Positions 34,347-41,727 of a DNA stretch of 64,000 bases are shown here, in pieces. Source of the stretch: Thermoanaerobaculum sp. (GTDB lineage Bacteria > Acidobacteriota > Thermoanaerobaculia > Multivoradales > UBA5704); contig JAJKHS010000073.1 of assembly GCA_021154885.1 (NCBI GenBank), positions 1 through 64,000 on the forward strand, read 5' to 3'. The notes under the pieces were generated by a model. It saw nothing but the letters and a program-made list of their open reading frames with translations. It did no database searches and was not told the origin of the DNA. Made by a program: the position numbers and the translations under genes. The stretch's first letter is position 1. Every line of letters begins with the position of its first letter.

Positions 34347-34493
34347 ACCGCCAGCTCGGAGACATTTGCGGCAGTCCAGTAGTTATTCGCGGCAAATTTC
34401 GAGGCGTGGGCTGTCGTCGAGACCCAAGCCCGAGTCTCCCGGAGGCTGGGGCACAGGAGGTAGAATAGGCGATACGCTCTCGCCCACTTCTTC

Positions 34494-35759
34494 ATGAAGA
34501 TCCTTCTCGCCACCTCCCGCTACCCCTGGCCACCGCGGCGCGGCGACCAGATGCGGGCGCTCCAGATGCTGGATTTCCTCTCCGCCGAGCACGAGTTGAC
34601 GCTGCTCACGCCGGCGCCGGGGAAGGACCAGCCGCCGCCGCCGGAGGGGCTGCCGTACCGGGTCGAGCTCTATCAGCCCGGCGGCGGCCTCGCCTTTTTC
34701 TCGGGGATAGCGCGGGCGCTCCTCAAGCGGCTCCCCCTCCAGACCGGTCTCTTCTATCAGCCGGACCTGGGGCGCCGGCTGCGGGAGCTCAGCCCCCGGC
34801 ACGACCTCGGCATCCTTCAGCTCGTGCGCCTCGCCATCCATGTCAACGACTTCGGCGAGACGCCCATCGTCGTCGACCTGATCGACAGCCTGTCGCTCAA
34901 CTTCTCGCTACGGGCGGACGTGGACCGCTGGTGGCTCGTTCCCCTGCTCAAGGTGGAAGCGCACCTGCTGGCGGTGGCCGAGCGGCGGCTGGCCGAGCGG
35001 GCGGTGCGCATGCTCGTGGTCTGCGAGCGGGACCGCCAGGCGCTGGCCAACCGCCTGCCGCCGGATCTCGCGGTCAAGGTCGCCGTGGTGCGCCTCTCGG
35101 TGCGCGAGCGCAAGGTGGACGTCCCCGAGGTGGGGGAGAAGCTCTGGCGGGAGGGGGACAAGGGGCCGGTCCTGGTGCTGACCGGCAATCTCGGCTACTT
35201 CGTGAACGCGGACGCGGTCACCTGGTGGCTGCGGGACGTCTGGCCCGAGCTGCGGCGGGTACGGCCGGACGTGCGCCTGGTGGTGGCCGGCGACCGGCCG
35301 TCGCGGTCGTTGCGGCAGGCGGTGGACAGGGCGGGGACGCGGCTCATCGAATCGCCGCGGGACCTGCGCTCGATCATCTCCCAGGCGACGATCTCGATCG
35401 CCCCCATGCGCTGCGGCTCGGGGGTGCCCATCAAGGTGCTGGAGGCCTGGGCCGTGGGCGTACCCGTCCTGGCCTCCTCCTGGGCCGTGGCCGGGACGTC
35501 CGGCCGCCAGGGCGAGGACTTCATCCTCGTCGGCCAGCACCCGGTGGAATGGGTGGCCGCCGTCAGCGACCTCCTGAACAACCCCGGCACCCGGCGCCGG
35601 CTCGTCGACAGCGGCCGCCGGCGCCTCGCCAGCGACTACTCGCGAGAGGTGGTGCGCCAGCAGGTGCTGGAGGTGATCCGGGGGCTGGCGCCGGTGGCAC
35701 CGCGGCCGGTGCTCGCGGCGAAGGCCCCCGCCGGAGCCGCAGTGTTGCCGAGCTCGTGA
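34494..35759 (+). CDS. GT4-type glycosyltransferase
   Basis: 421 residues, GT-B fold. N-terminal KILLATSRYPWPPRRGDQMR and the C-terminal donor-binding half with VLTGNLGYFVNADAVTWW and APMRCGSGVPIKVLEAWAVG (the E-x7-E-like element). The close similarity of layout to the transferase at 45316 suggests a related sugar-transfer step. First gene of the polysaccharide locus; substrate unknown. Tail Ala/Pro-rich. Confidence 0.85.
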   Translation: MKILLATSRYPWPPRRGDQMRALQMLDFLSAEHELTLLTPAPGKDQPPPPEGLPYRVELYQPGGGLAFFSGIARALLKRLPLQTGLFYQPDLGRRLRELSPRHDLGILQLVRLAIHVNDFGETPIVVDLIDSLSLNFSLRADVDRWWLVPLLKVEAHLLAVAERRLAERAVRMLVVCERDRQALANRLPPDLAVKVAVVRLSVRERKVDVPEVGEKLWREGDKGPVLVLTGNLGYFVNADAVTWWLRDVWPELRRVRPDVRLVVAGDRPSRSLRQAVDRAGTRLIESPRDLRSIISQATISIAPMRCGSGVPIKVLEAWAVGVPVLASSWAVAGTSGRQGEDFILVGQHPVEWVAAVSDLLNNPGTRRRLVDSGRRRLASDYSREVVRQQVLEVIRGLAPVAPRPVLAAKAPAGAAVLPSS

Positions 35760-35765
35760 CCACAA

Positions 35766-35892
35766 GAAGAGACAGCAGGGACGACAAGGACAGCAGGGAC
35801 ACAAAGAAAAAATCCGAGAAACCCTGGCATTTCCCCGGGTGGAGTTTTCCTGGTCCCTGAAGTCCCTGCTGTCCCTGAAGTCCCTGCTTCAC
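35766..35892. repeat. Inverted GGACAGCAGGGAC minisatellite
   Basis: Left arm (35770-35803) has two tandem copies of GGACAGCAGGGAC-like units. The right arm (35851-35890) has the reverse complement in four alternating units (TCCCTGAAG/TCCCTGCTG). They could pair across an A-rich loop. Lies between the GT and asnB, 173 bases without a gene. Confidence 0.6.
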
Positions 35893-35932
35893 TCACCTCA
35901 CAAGGCCCGCTTCTTGCTTCTCACCCACCGCT

Positions 35933-37792
35933 ATGTGCGGAATCGCGGGAATCTACAACTTCCGCTCGGGGAAGCCTGTCGCGCCGAGCGAGCTGCGCTC
36001 GATGGGCGGCTGTCTCGCCCATCGGGGGCCGGACGACGAGGGGTATTACGAGGAGGGGCCGCTCGGCCTCGCCCACAAGCGGCTCACCATCCTCGACACG
36101 TCGCGGCGCGGGCGCCAGCCCATGTTCACCGAGGACGGCCAACTCGCCATCACCTTCAACGGCGAGGTCTACAACTTCCTCGAGCTGCGCGCCGACCTGG
36201 AGGCCCAGGGGCATGTCTTCCAGACCCAGACCGACACCGAGGTCATCCTCCGTCTCTTTCAGCTCGAAGGCGAGGCCATGCTGGCGAAGCTCAACGGCAT
36301 GTTCGCCTTCGCCATCTGGGACCGCCGGTCGCGGTCGCTGTTCATCGCCCGCGACCGGCTGGGCATCAAGCCCCTCTATTACACCCTGAGCCCGGACGGC
36401 CTCGTCTTCGCCTCGGAGGTGAAGGCCCTGCTCGCCGTCTCCCCTGGGCGCCCACGGGTCAACGTCGAGATGCTCGACGCCTACATGAGCGTCGGCTACG
36501 TGCCCACCGAGCGCACCCTCTTCGCCGGCATCGAGAAGCTCCAGCCCGGCTGGTGTCTGCGCGCGGACGCCGACGGAATCCACCTGCGCCAGTATTGGGA
36601 CTTGAGACCCGAGACCGAGGAGATGGACGAGGCCGAGTGCGTGCGGCGGTCGCTCGACCTGCTGCGCGACTCGGTGCGCCTCCAGCTCAGGAGCGACGTC
36701 CCGCTGGGCGTCTTCCTCTCGGGCGGCGTCGATTCGAGCGCCGTGGTCGCCCTGATGCACGAGATGGGCATCCGCGACATCAAGACGTTCACCGTCGCCT
36801 ACGACTTCGGCCCGGAGTTCGACGAGACCCGCTGGGCGCGGCAGGTCGCCGGGAAGTTCCACACTGATCATCACGAGGTCTTCGTCACCCCCCAGGAGTT
36901 CCGGGACTTCATCCCGTCGCTCGCCTGGCACATGGACGAGCCGGTCACCGAGTCGGCGGCCATCTCCCTCTACTTCGTCTCCAGGCTGGCGCGCGAGCAC
37001 GTGGTGGTGGTGCTCTCGGGGGAGGGCTCGGACGAGGTCTTCGGCGGCTATCCCATCTACAAGTACATGCGGGAGCTGGAGCGCTACCGCTATCTCCCCG
37101 CGCCGCTGCGCCAGCGACTGGTCAATCCGATGCTCGACCGGCTGGGCGGCAAGTGGAAAAAATACACGGAGCTCTCGAACCTCCCGCTGCCGCGGCGCTA
37201 CACCGGCGTCTCCTTCTACGAGACGCCGCTCAAGGAGTCGCTCTACCGGCCCGAGATGCGCAGCCTGTTCAACGGCAGCGCCATGCCGGGCCTGGTGGGG
37301 CGCTACTACGAGGGGACGGAGGACCTCGATCCGCTATTGCGGATGATGGTGCTCGACGTCAAGAGCTGGCTGCCGGATGATCTGCTCATCAAGGCCGACA
37401 AGATGACCATGGCGACCTCGGTCGAGTTGCGCGTCCCCTTCCTCGATCACCGGGTGGTGGAGCTGGGCGGCCGTATCCCGCCGCGTTTCCGGGTCAAGGG
37501 TTGGGAGACGAAGCACATCCTGAAGAAGGCCCTGGAGGCGTACCTGCCGAAGGAGATCCTCTACCGCGGCAAGATGGGCTTCCCCACGCCGCTCGCCCGC
37601 ATGTTCCAGGGCGAGCTCAAGGGATACGTGGAGGAGGTCCTGGGGAGCGACCGCTTCCTGGACCGCGGCTATTTCCGCCCCGAGGCCGTGCGTGGCCTGG
37701 TGGCCGGGCACGCGGCGGGGGAGCGGGACCACCACCGCGTGCTATGGCAGCTCCTGGTGCTGGAGGAGTGGCACCGGGCGTTCATCGACTGA
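35933..37792 (+). CDS. AsnB-type glutamine amidotransferase, copy 1
   Basis: 619 residues. Class II glutaminase domain with nucleophile Cys2 (MCGIAGIYNF), HRGPDDEGYY and FNGEVYNFLELR, and an ATP-pyrophosphatase synthetase domain with SGGVDSS at 263-269 and SGEGSDEVFGGYPIYKYM. Resembles asparagine synthase but, in a glycan locus, more likely amidates uronic acids or other carboxyl sugars, or is one of the XrtA-associated amidotransferases. Two more paralogues are at 48041 and 56542. Confidence 0.92.
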   Translation: MCGIAGIYNFRSGKPVAPSELRSMGGCLAHRGPDDEGYYEEGPLGLAHKRLTILDTSRRGRQPMFTEDGQLAITFNGEVYNFLELRADLEAQGHVFQTQTDTEVILRLFQLEGEAMLAKLNGMFAFAIWDRRSRSLFIARDRLGIKPLYYTLSPDGLVFASEVKALLAVSPGRPRVNVEMLDAYMSVGYVPTERTLFAGIEKLQPGWCLRADADGIHLRQYWDLRPETEEMDEAECVRRSLDLLRDSVRLQLRSDVPLGVFLSGGVDSSAVVALMHEMGIRDIKTFTVAYDFGPEFDETRWARQVAGKFHTDHHEVFVTPQEFRDFIPSLAWHMDEPVTESAAISLYFVSRLAREHVVVVLSGEGSDEVFGGYPIYKYMRELERYRYLPAPLRQRLVNPMLDRLGGKWKKYTELSNLPLPRRYTGVSFYETPLKESLYRPEMRSLFNGSAMPGLVGRYYEGTEDLDPLLRMMVLDVKSWLPDDLLIKADKMTMATSVELRVPFLDHRVVELGGRIPPRFRVKGWETKHILKKALEAYLPKEILYRGKMGFPTPLARMFQGELKGYVEEVLGSDRFLDRGYFRPEAVRGLVAGHAAGERDHHRVLWQLLVLEEWHRAFID

Positions 37793-37813
37793 AGCCTCAC
37801 CCCCACCCGAGAC

Positions 37814-37957
37814 CTCACCCCCTGCCCCCTCCCGCCCCCTCCCACTCCCCTCACCGGGAGAGGGGGACCCGGTCAAACCTGTCTTGCCTTTCTCCCTCTT
37901 CTCCCGGTGAGGGGGGTGGGAGGGGGCGGGAGAAGAGGGTCGGGGTGATGAGGGTCT
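37814..37957. repeat. REP-like inverted repeat, copy A
   Basis: C-rich left half (CCCCTCACCGGGAGAGGGGG at its centre) and a G-rich right half (CTCCCGGTGAGGGGGGTGGG) that pair, flanked by TGATGAGGGTCT. Very similar to 51231-51376. It spans the asnB-methyltransferase junction and supplies the last codons of the reverse-strand methyltransferase. Confidence 0.75.
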
Positions 37958-39131
37958 CCTTCCTCCCCAGCACGGCGAGCATGTGGCGGGCCTCGTTGTC
38001 AAGGGTCACGTCCCTGAGGTCGGTGTAGCCCTCGCCGGCGAAGAGGCCCAGGATCTCGGGCACGGTGTGGCGGTACTGGAAGGGCGGGCTGTAGTTGTCG
38101 AACATCTGCACGGCCCGCTCGCGGGCGGTGGCCCTGGGCGGCGCGGGCTCGCCGCGCAGGAAGTGCATCAGCCGCGACAGGGCCGCGTGCACCGGCGTCG
38201 CCGCGTAGCACAGGCCGTAGAGCAGGCGCATGGGCAGGCGGGTGGTGACCGCCCGCAGCGAGACGTTGACGGCGTGGATCCAGGTGGGCCGGCGGCGGTA
38301 GAGCTGCACGTAGAGCTTGCCACCCGGCTTGACGGCGCGGCTGATCGAGCGGAAGGCGCGATAGGTGCTCGGGGTATGGTGGAGCACGCCCGAGGTGTGC
38401 ACCAGGTCGAAGCTCTGCGGCAGCAGGGGGAGCTCCAGGAGGTTGCCCTGGAGGTAGTGGACCCGGTGGGAGACGGGGAAGCCCTTCTCGAACAACCGCC
38501 GCCGCGCCCCCTCGACGCTGCGGCTGAAGTCCATGGCCACGATCTCGGGGCCGTACTCGGCCACGGCGCGGGTCAACTCGCCGTTGCCGCAGCCGCCGTC
38601 GAGCAGAGTGGAGTGGGCCAGCTCGTCCGGCGTGGTGCCGAGGTTGTAGAGAAACTCCTGCTTGCGCAGGCCGGCGTCGTCCTTGAACCAGGTGTGGTCC
38701 CCCTCCTGGTAGGCGGTCCACTGCAAGCCGAAGCTCTTCGAGCTGCGCGGATCGGCATTGGGCGGGTTGGGCGCTCCGGCGGGCGCCGGCGCCGCCTTGG
38801 GCACGCCCCTTAAGGCTTGGCGGGCGAAGAAATCCGGGTATTCCTCCCGGGCGTTGGTGAGCATGCGGGGAATGCCGCTGAGGATGGGATAGACGTGACC
38901 GCAGGAGCAGGCGAGGGCCCCTTCCAGGACCTCCTCGCGATGGCAGGCGTTGCAGTCCGGCGGCGGCACGATCTGCCGCGGACCGGCCACGTCGTGACGG
39001 GCGCAGAAGAAGGCGCAGGCGGGCGCGGCCACCGGCGCCGGCAGCTCGACCTTCTCTTCCTCGAACACCTGGAGCCGCGGCCGCTCGCCGCAGGCGGGGC
39101 AGACGATCCAGTCCAGCAGGCGCTTTTTCAT
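37851..39131 (-). CDS. SAM-dependent methyltransferase with N-terminal Trm112-like zinc domain
   Basis: 426 residues from ATG 39131. Residues 1-100 hold cysteine pairs (WIVCPACGERP, PDCNACHREE, ALACSCGHVYPILSGIP) like a Trm112/zinc-ribbon. Residues 180-290 form a class I methyltransferase (STLLDGGCGNGELTRAVAEY, IVAMDFSRSV, FDLVHTSGVLHHTPSTYRAF). About 34 C-terminal residues come from the REP-like repeat. The only reverse-strand gene inside the locus; likely methylates a sugar or glycolipid. Confidence 0.82.
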   Translation of the reverse strand: MKKRLLDWIVCPACGERPRLQVFEEEKVELPAPVAAPACAFFCARHDVAGPRQIVPPPDCNACHREEVLEGALACSCGHVYPILSGIPRMLTNAREEYPDFFARQALRGVPKAAPAPAGAPNPPNADPRSSKSFGLQWTAYQEGDHTWFKDDAGLRKQEFLYNLGTTPDELAHSTLLDGGCGNGELTRAVAEYGPEIVAMDFSRSVEGARRRLFEKGFPVSHRVHYLQGNLLELPLLPQSFDLVHTSGVLHHTPSTYRAFRSISRAVKPGGKLYVQLYRRRPTWIHAVNVSLRAVTTRLPMRLLYGLCYAATPVHAALSRLMHFLRGEPAPPRATARERAVQMFDNYSPPFQYRHTVPEILGLFAGEGYTDLRDVTLDNEARHMLAVLGRKETLITPTLFSRPLPPPSPGEEGERQDRFDRVPLSR

Positions 39132-39189
39132 CGCGAAGCCTCCCCGTAGTCGACGCGGCGTGGATGCAACGGCCGGGCCAGAGCGGCGC

Positions 39190-39205
39190 CGGAACGCTTC
39201 TTGCA
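39190..39205 (+). promoter_or_regulatory. Sigma-54-type promoter before the export gene
   Basis: CGGAAC-GCTTC-TTGCA keeps the invariant GG (39191-39192) and GC (39203-39204) exactly ten bases apart, with a strong TTGCA -12 element; the -24 element deviates at two positions. About 68 bases before ATG 39273. The leader has a small GGTGA/TCACC hairpin. Confidence 0.5.
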
Positions 39206-39272
39206 CACCTGTCTTTCCAGGTGATCGTTCACCGCCGGGTGGAGTCTTGGCCCGCGCTTCCTGGAGGAGACC

Positions 39273-39878
39273 ATGGGTACCCGAACCCCTGCGATAGCCC
39301 GATTCGCCGCCGTCCTGCTGCTTCTGCTGCCCCTGGTGGGAAGGCCCGCCGCCGGCCAGCCCACCGTCACCCGCGCGGAGGAGGATCCCCCCGACGCCTA
39401 CGGCATCGGCGTCGGCGACGTGCTCGAGATCTCGGTGTGGAAGAACCCGGAGCTCGCGGCCACCGTGCCGGTACGCCCGGACGGCCGCATCTCGGTGCCG
39501 CTGCTGGGCGACGTGCAGGCGGCGGGGCTGACGCCGCTGGCTCTCAAGGCGACGCTGATGCAAGGCTACAAGGAGTACGTCACGGCTCCGGCTGTGTCAG
39601 TGGTGGTCAAGGAGATCCATTCGCGCAAGATCTTCGTCACCGGCGAGGTGGCCCATCCGGGCGCCTACGACCTGCAGCCGCGCACCAAGCTGATGCAGGC
39701 CCTGTCGCTGGCGGGAGGTCTGACCCCCTACGCCCGCGGCAGGGTCGTGCTGCTGCGCGACGGCCACGACGGCAAGTCGGACAAGCGCTTCGAGTACAAG
39801 GTCGACTCGATCATCTCGGGCAAGCGTCCCGAGGACAACGTCCTGCTCCTCCCCGGCGACACCCTCGTGGTCCCCTGA
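39273..39878 (+). CDS. Polysaccharide export protein (Wza/XrtA-type)
   Basis: 201 residues from ATG 39273, preceded by GGAGGAG. Signal peptide (AVLLLLLPLVGRPAAGQ) without a lipobox Cys. Poly_export domain (YGIGVGDVLEISVWKNPELA, VPVRPDGRISVPLLGDVQAA) and one SLBB domain (IFVTGEVAHPGAYDLQPRTK). Short compared with E. coli Wza (379), matching the compact XrtA-associated class. Forms the periplasmic part of the export channel; the outer-membrane pore may be the following barrel protein. Confidence 0.92.
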   Translation: MGTRTPAIARFAAVLLLLLPLVGRPAAGQPTVTRAEEDPPDAYGIGVGDVLEISVWKNPELAATVPVRPDGRISVPLLGDVQAAGLTPLALKATLMQGYKEYVTAPAVSVVVKEIHSRKIFVTGEVAHPGAYDLQPRTKLMQALSLAGGLTPYARGRVVLLRDGHDGKSDKRFEYKVDSIISGKRPEDNVLLLPGDTLVVP

Positions 39879-39907
39879 TCGTGCTCCCCGACTTCAACCT
39901 TTCTCCA

Positions 39908-39936
39908 GGGCGGCCTCGCACGGGCCGCCCTCCTTT
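39908..39936 (+). terminator. Candidate terminator after the export gene
   Basis: Perfect 8-bp GC stem, GGGCGGCC (39908-39915) with GGCCGCCC (39923-39930), followed by TCCTTTC. The U tract is weak, so it may be an attenuator or Rho-assisted. Confidence 0.5.
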
Positions 39937-40113
39937 CGCGGCTGGACAGCGGTGACGTAAGAGCTGCTGATCGAGACATTCGACTTCATCAACTTCCCTC
40001 CGGAAAAAGCTACACGCCGCGGTCGGGAGAGTTGGCCCGCAAGGCGCGGCGGCAAGCCGGCAAAGCGCCGCCGGTCTCCAAGAGGACGCTCCACCGTGGC
40101 GATGTAACCTCCA

Positions 40114-40129
40114 TGGCACTCCTCTTGCA
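40114..40129 (+). promoter_or_regulatory. Sigma-54 promoter (-24/-12), near-perfect
   Basis: TGGCAC (40114-40119), five bases, TTGCA (40125-40129): matches the TGGCAC-N5-TTGCW consensus at every conserved base. Start site expected at about 40140-40141. Sigma-54 needs an enhancer-binding protein; in XrtA systems the PrsK/PrsR pair is the known candidate, not encoded in this window. Confidence 0.75.
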
Positions 40130-40140
40130 CTCCGACTGGA

Positions 40141-40350
40141 ACCGCACGGGAATGTCGGGATGGATCGAACAGAATCCTGAGCCGTCGGAATGATTCGGAA
40201 CAAGCGGTAGAAGCTCGTAGGACAGTTTGCGGTGGCCGAGATCCGGTCTCACGAGAGCTGCATCAGGGTAACGGTCTCGATAGCGGTAGATGGCCCTGTA
40301 GGGATCTCGTGAAACCGGCCGAACACTCAAGGGTTCGCGCCGGTTTCCGC
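40141..40350 (+). ncRNA. Candidate structured 5' leader of the barrel-wzz operon
   Basis: From the predicted sigma-54 start to the ribosome binding site, three consecutive closed domains can form. Domain I: ACCGCA (40141-40146) with TGCGGT (40228-40233). Domain II: CGAGATCC (40237-40244) with GGATCTCG (40302-40309), with an inner CGAGA/TCTCG. Domain III: GAAACCGGC (40311-40319) with GCCGGTTTC (40339-40347), extended by CGAAC/GTTCG. A GGAGAAGGAGAGG ribosome binding region follows. It resembles no riboswitch class I can name. Confidence 0.45.
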
Positions 40351-40377
40351 GTCTAGGGAGAAGGAGAGGACGAGCGC

Positions 40378-41727
40378 ATGAGGAGACTGCCGGCATCGGG
40401 TTTGAGGGGGGTGAGCCGCATGGCTGCGCTCCTCGTTCTCGTCGCCGCTCCCGCGATGGCCGGAGAGTTCCGGCTGTTCCTGGAAGGCGAGGCCGGGGTG
40501 CGCAACGACGGCGACTATTCTCAGGGGGATCGCCTGGTGCAGACGGGAGACCAGGCGGTGGGTCGGGCGGGCCTGAACCTGCAGCTCTCCTATCACCGGG
40601 AGCGGCTCGATCTCGCCATGGGGTACTCGCCCGCCTATGAGCGCGGCTTCGATCACCCGGAGCAGCTCTCGGGCCTCACCCACCGTCTCGATTTCGGACT
40701 GATGGGAGACCTGAGCCGGCAGCTCAAGCTCTCGGTGCGGGAGCTGCTCTTCTCCAGCCCGACGCGCGACCTCTATGCGCCCTCGCAGGCCGACACCAAC
40801 GTTGCGAACATCGCGCCGCGGCAGGGCGATCAGCTCGTGCACAACCTCAACGTCCAGCTCGACGACGCCGTGAGCCGCCGCGTCGCGATCCGTGCCGGAG
40901 TCTCCCAGGGTGTGCGTATGTACCGGGGCTCCGGTCTCGCCGACTCGCGGGAGCTCCTCGGCCGGCTGGGCGCCAGCTTCGAGCTCGACCGCGGCCGGCA
41001 AGCCGAGGTCACGGGCGACGTCGGGCGCTACGACTACGGCGACCTCGGCGACGCCAGCGTCCGCACCTTCGGCGTGGCCTGGGCCACCGGCTTGGGCAAG
41101 AGCAGCCGGCTGCGCCTGGAGGCCGGGGGCTACTCCGTGGACTCGCGGCGGCGCGTCCAGCCCCTGGCGGGACAACCGGGACAATCGGGACAACCGGGAC
41201 AGCCGGGCGAGCCGGTCCTGGAGAGCAGCACGGATCAGGGGTGGCGCGGCGGCTTGCAGCTCGCCCGCGATCAGCGGCTCTTCCACTGGACCCTGGGCCT
41301 CTCCCATGACGTCTCGCCGGGGGCGGGTCTGGGCCGGGCGGCGAAGGCGGACAACGCCTTCCTGGGGATCTCCACCACCTCTCTCGGCCGGCGGCTGACC
41401 CTGGCGCTGGATGTCAACGGCTCGCGCCAGCGGGACGTCTCCAGTCAGCTCGGCATGATCGGCATCAATAATCAGCCTGGCACCACCGGCGCGCTCACCG
41501 AGTACGCCGCCGGCACGGCCAGCGCGTCGTGGAGCTTCTGGCCGGGGTTGCGGGCGGTGGGCGGCTACTCCCGGATCTGGCAGCGGTCGCGGGTGGAGCC
41601 TTTTCCCAACCTGTCGTATGGCCGTTATTTCCTGAACCTGGCGTTCCGCATCTTCAGCACGGGGGAGACCCCGCGGCTTCCGGAGCGCCTCGGAGAGCCC
41701 ACGCATGAAGAACCTGACGCTCAGTGA
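40378..41727 (+). CDS. Outer-membrane beta-barrel protein of the polysaccharide locus
   Basis: 449 residues. Signal peptide (MAALLVLVAAPAMAGEF) then alternating amphipathic strands ending in a classic C-terminal strand region (GRYFLNLAFRIF). Position between the export protein and Wzz, and layout, match barrel proteins of XrtA/PEP-CTERM exopolysaccharide loci. Residues about 263-278 are a GQPGQSGQPGQPGEP repeat, encoded by 9-base units, probably in a surface loop. The stop lies inside the start of wzz (23-base overlap). Likely the secretion pore or a PelB/AlgE-like porin, by inference. Confidence 0.7.
   Translation: MRRLPASGLRGVSRMAALLVLVAAPAMAGEFRLFLEGEAGVRNDGDYSQGDRLVQTGDQAVGRAGLNLQLSYHRERLDLAMGYSPAYERGFDHPEQLSGLTHRLDFGLMGDLSRQLKLSVRELLFSSPTRDLYAPSQADTNVANIAPRQGDQLVHNLNVQLDDAVSRRVAIRAGVSQGVRMYRGSGLADSRELLGRLGASFELDRGRQAEVTGDVGRYDYGDLGDASVRTFGVAWATGLGKSSRLRLEAGGYSVDSRRRVQPLAGQPGQSGQPGQPGEPVLESSTDQGWRGGLQLARDQRLFHWTLGLSHDVSPGAGLGRAAKADNAFLGISTTSLGRRLTLALDVNGSRQRDVSSQLGMIGINNQPGTTGALTEYAAGTASASWSFWPGLRAVGGYSRIWQRSRVEPFPNLSYGRYFLNLAFRIFSTGETPRLPERLGEPTHEEPDAQ
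41160..41212 (+). repeat. 9-base tandem repeat inside the barrel gene
   Basis: Successive units GGACAACCG, GGACAATCG, GGACAACCG, GGACAGCCG keep the frame and encode G-Q-P/S triplets. Copy number can change without a frameshift. Confidence 0.8.
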
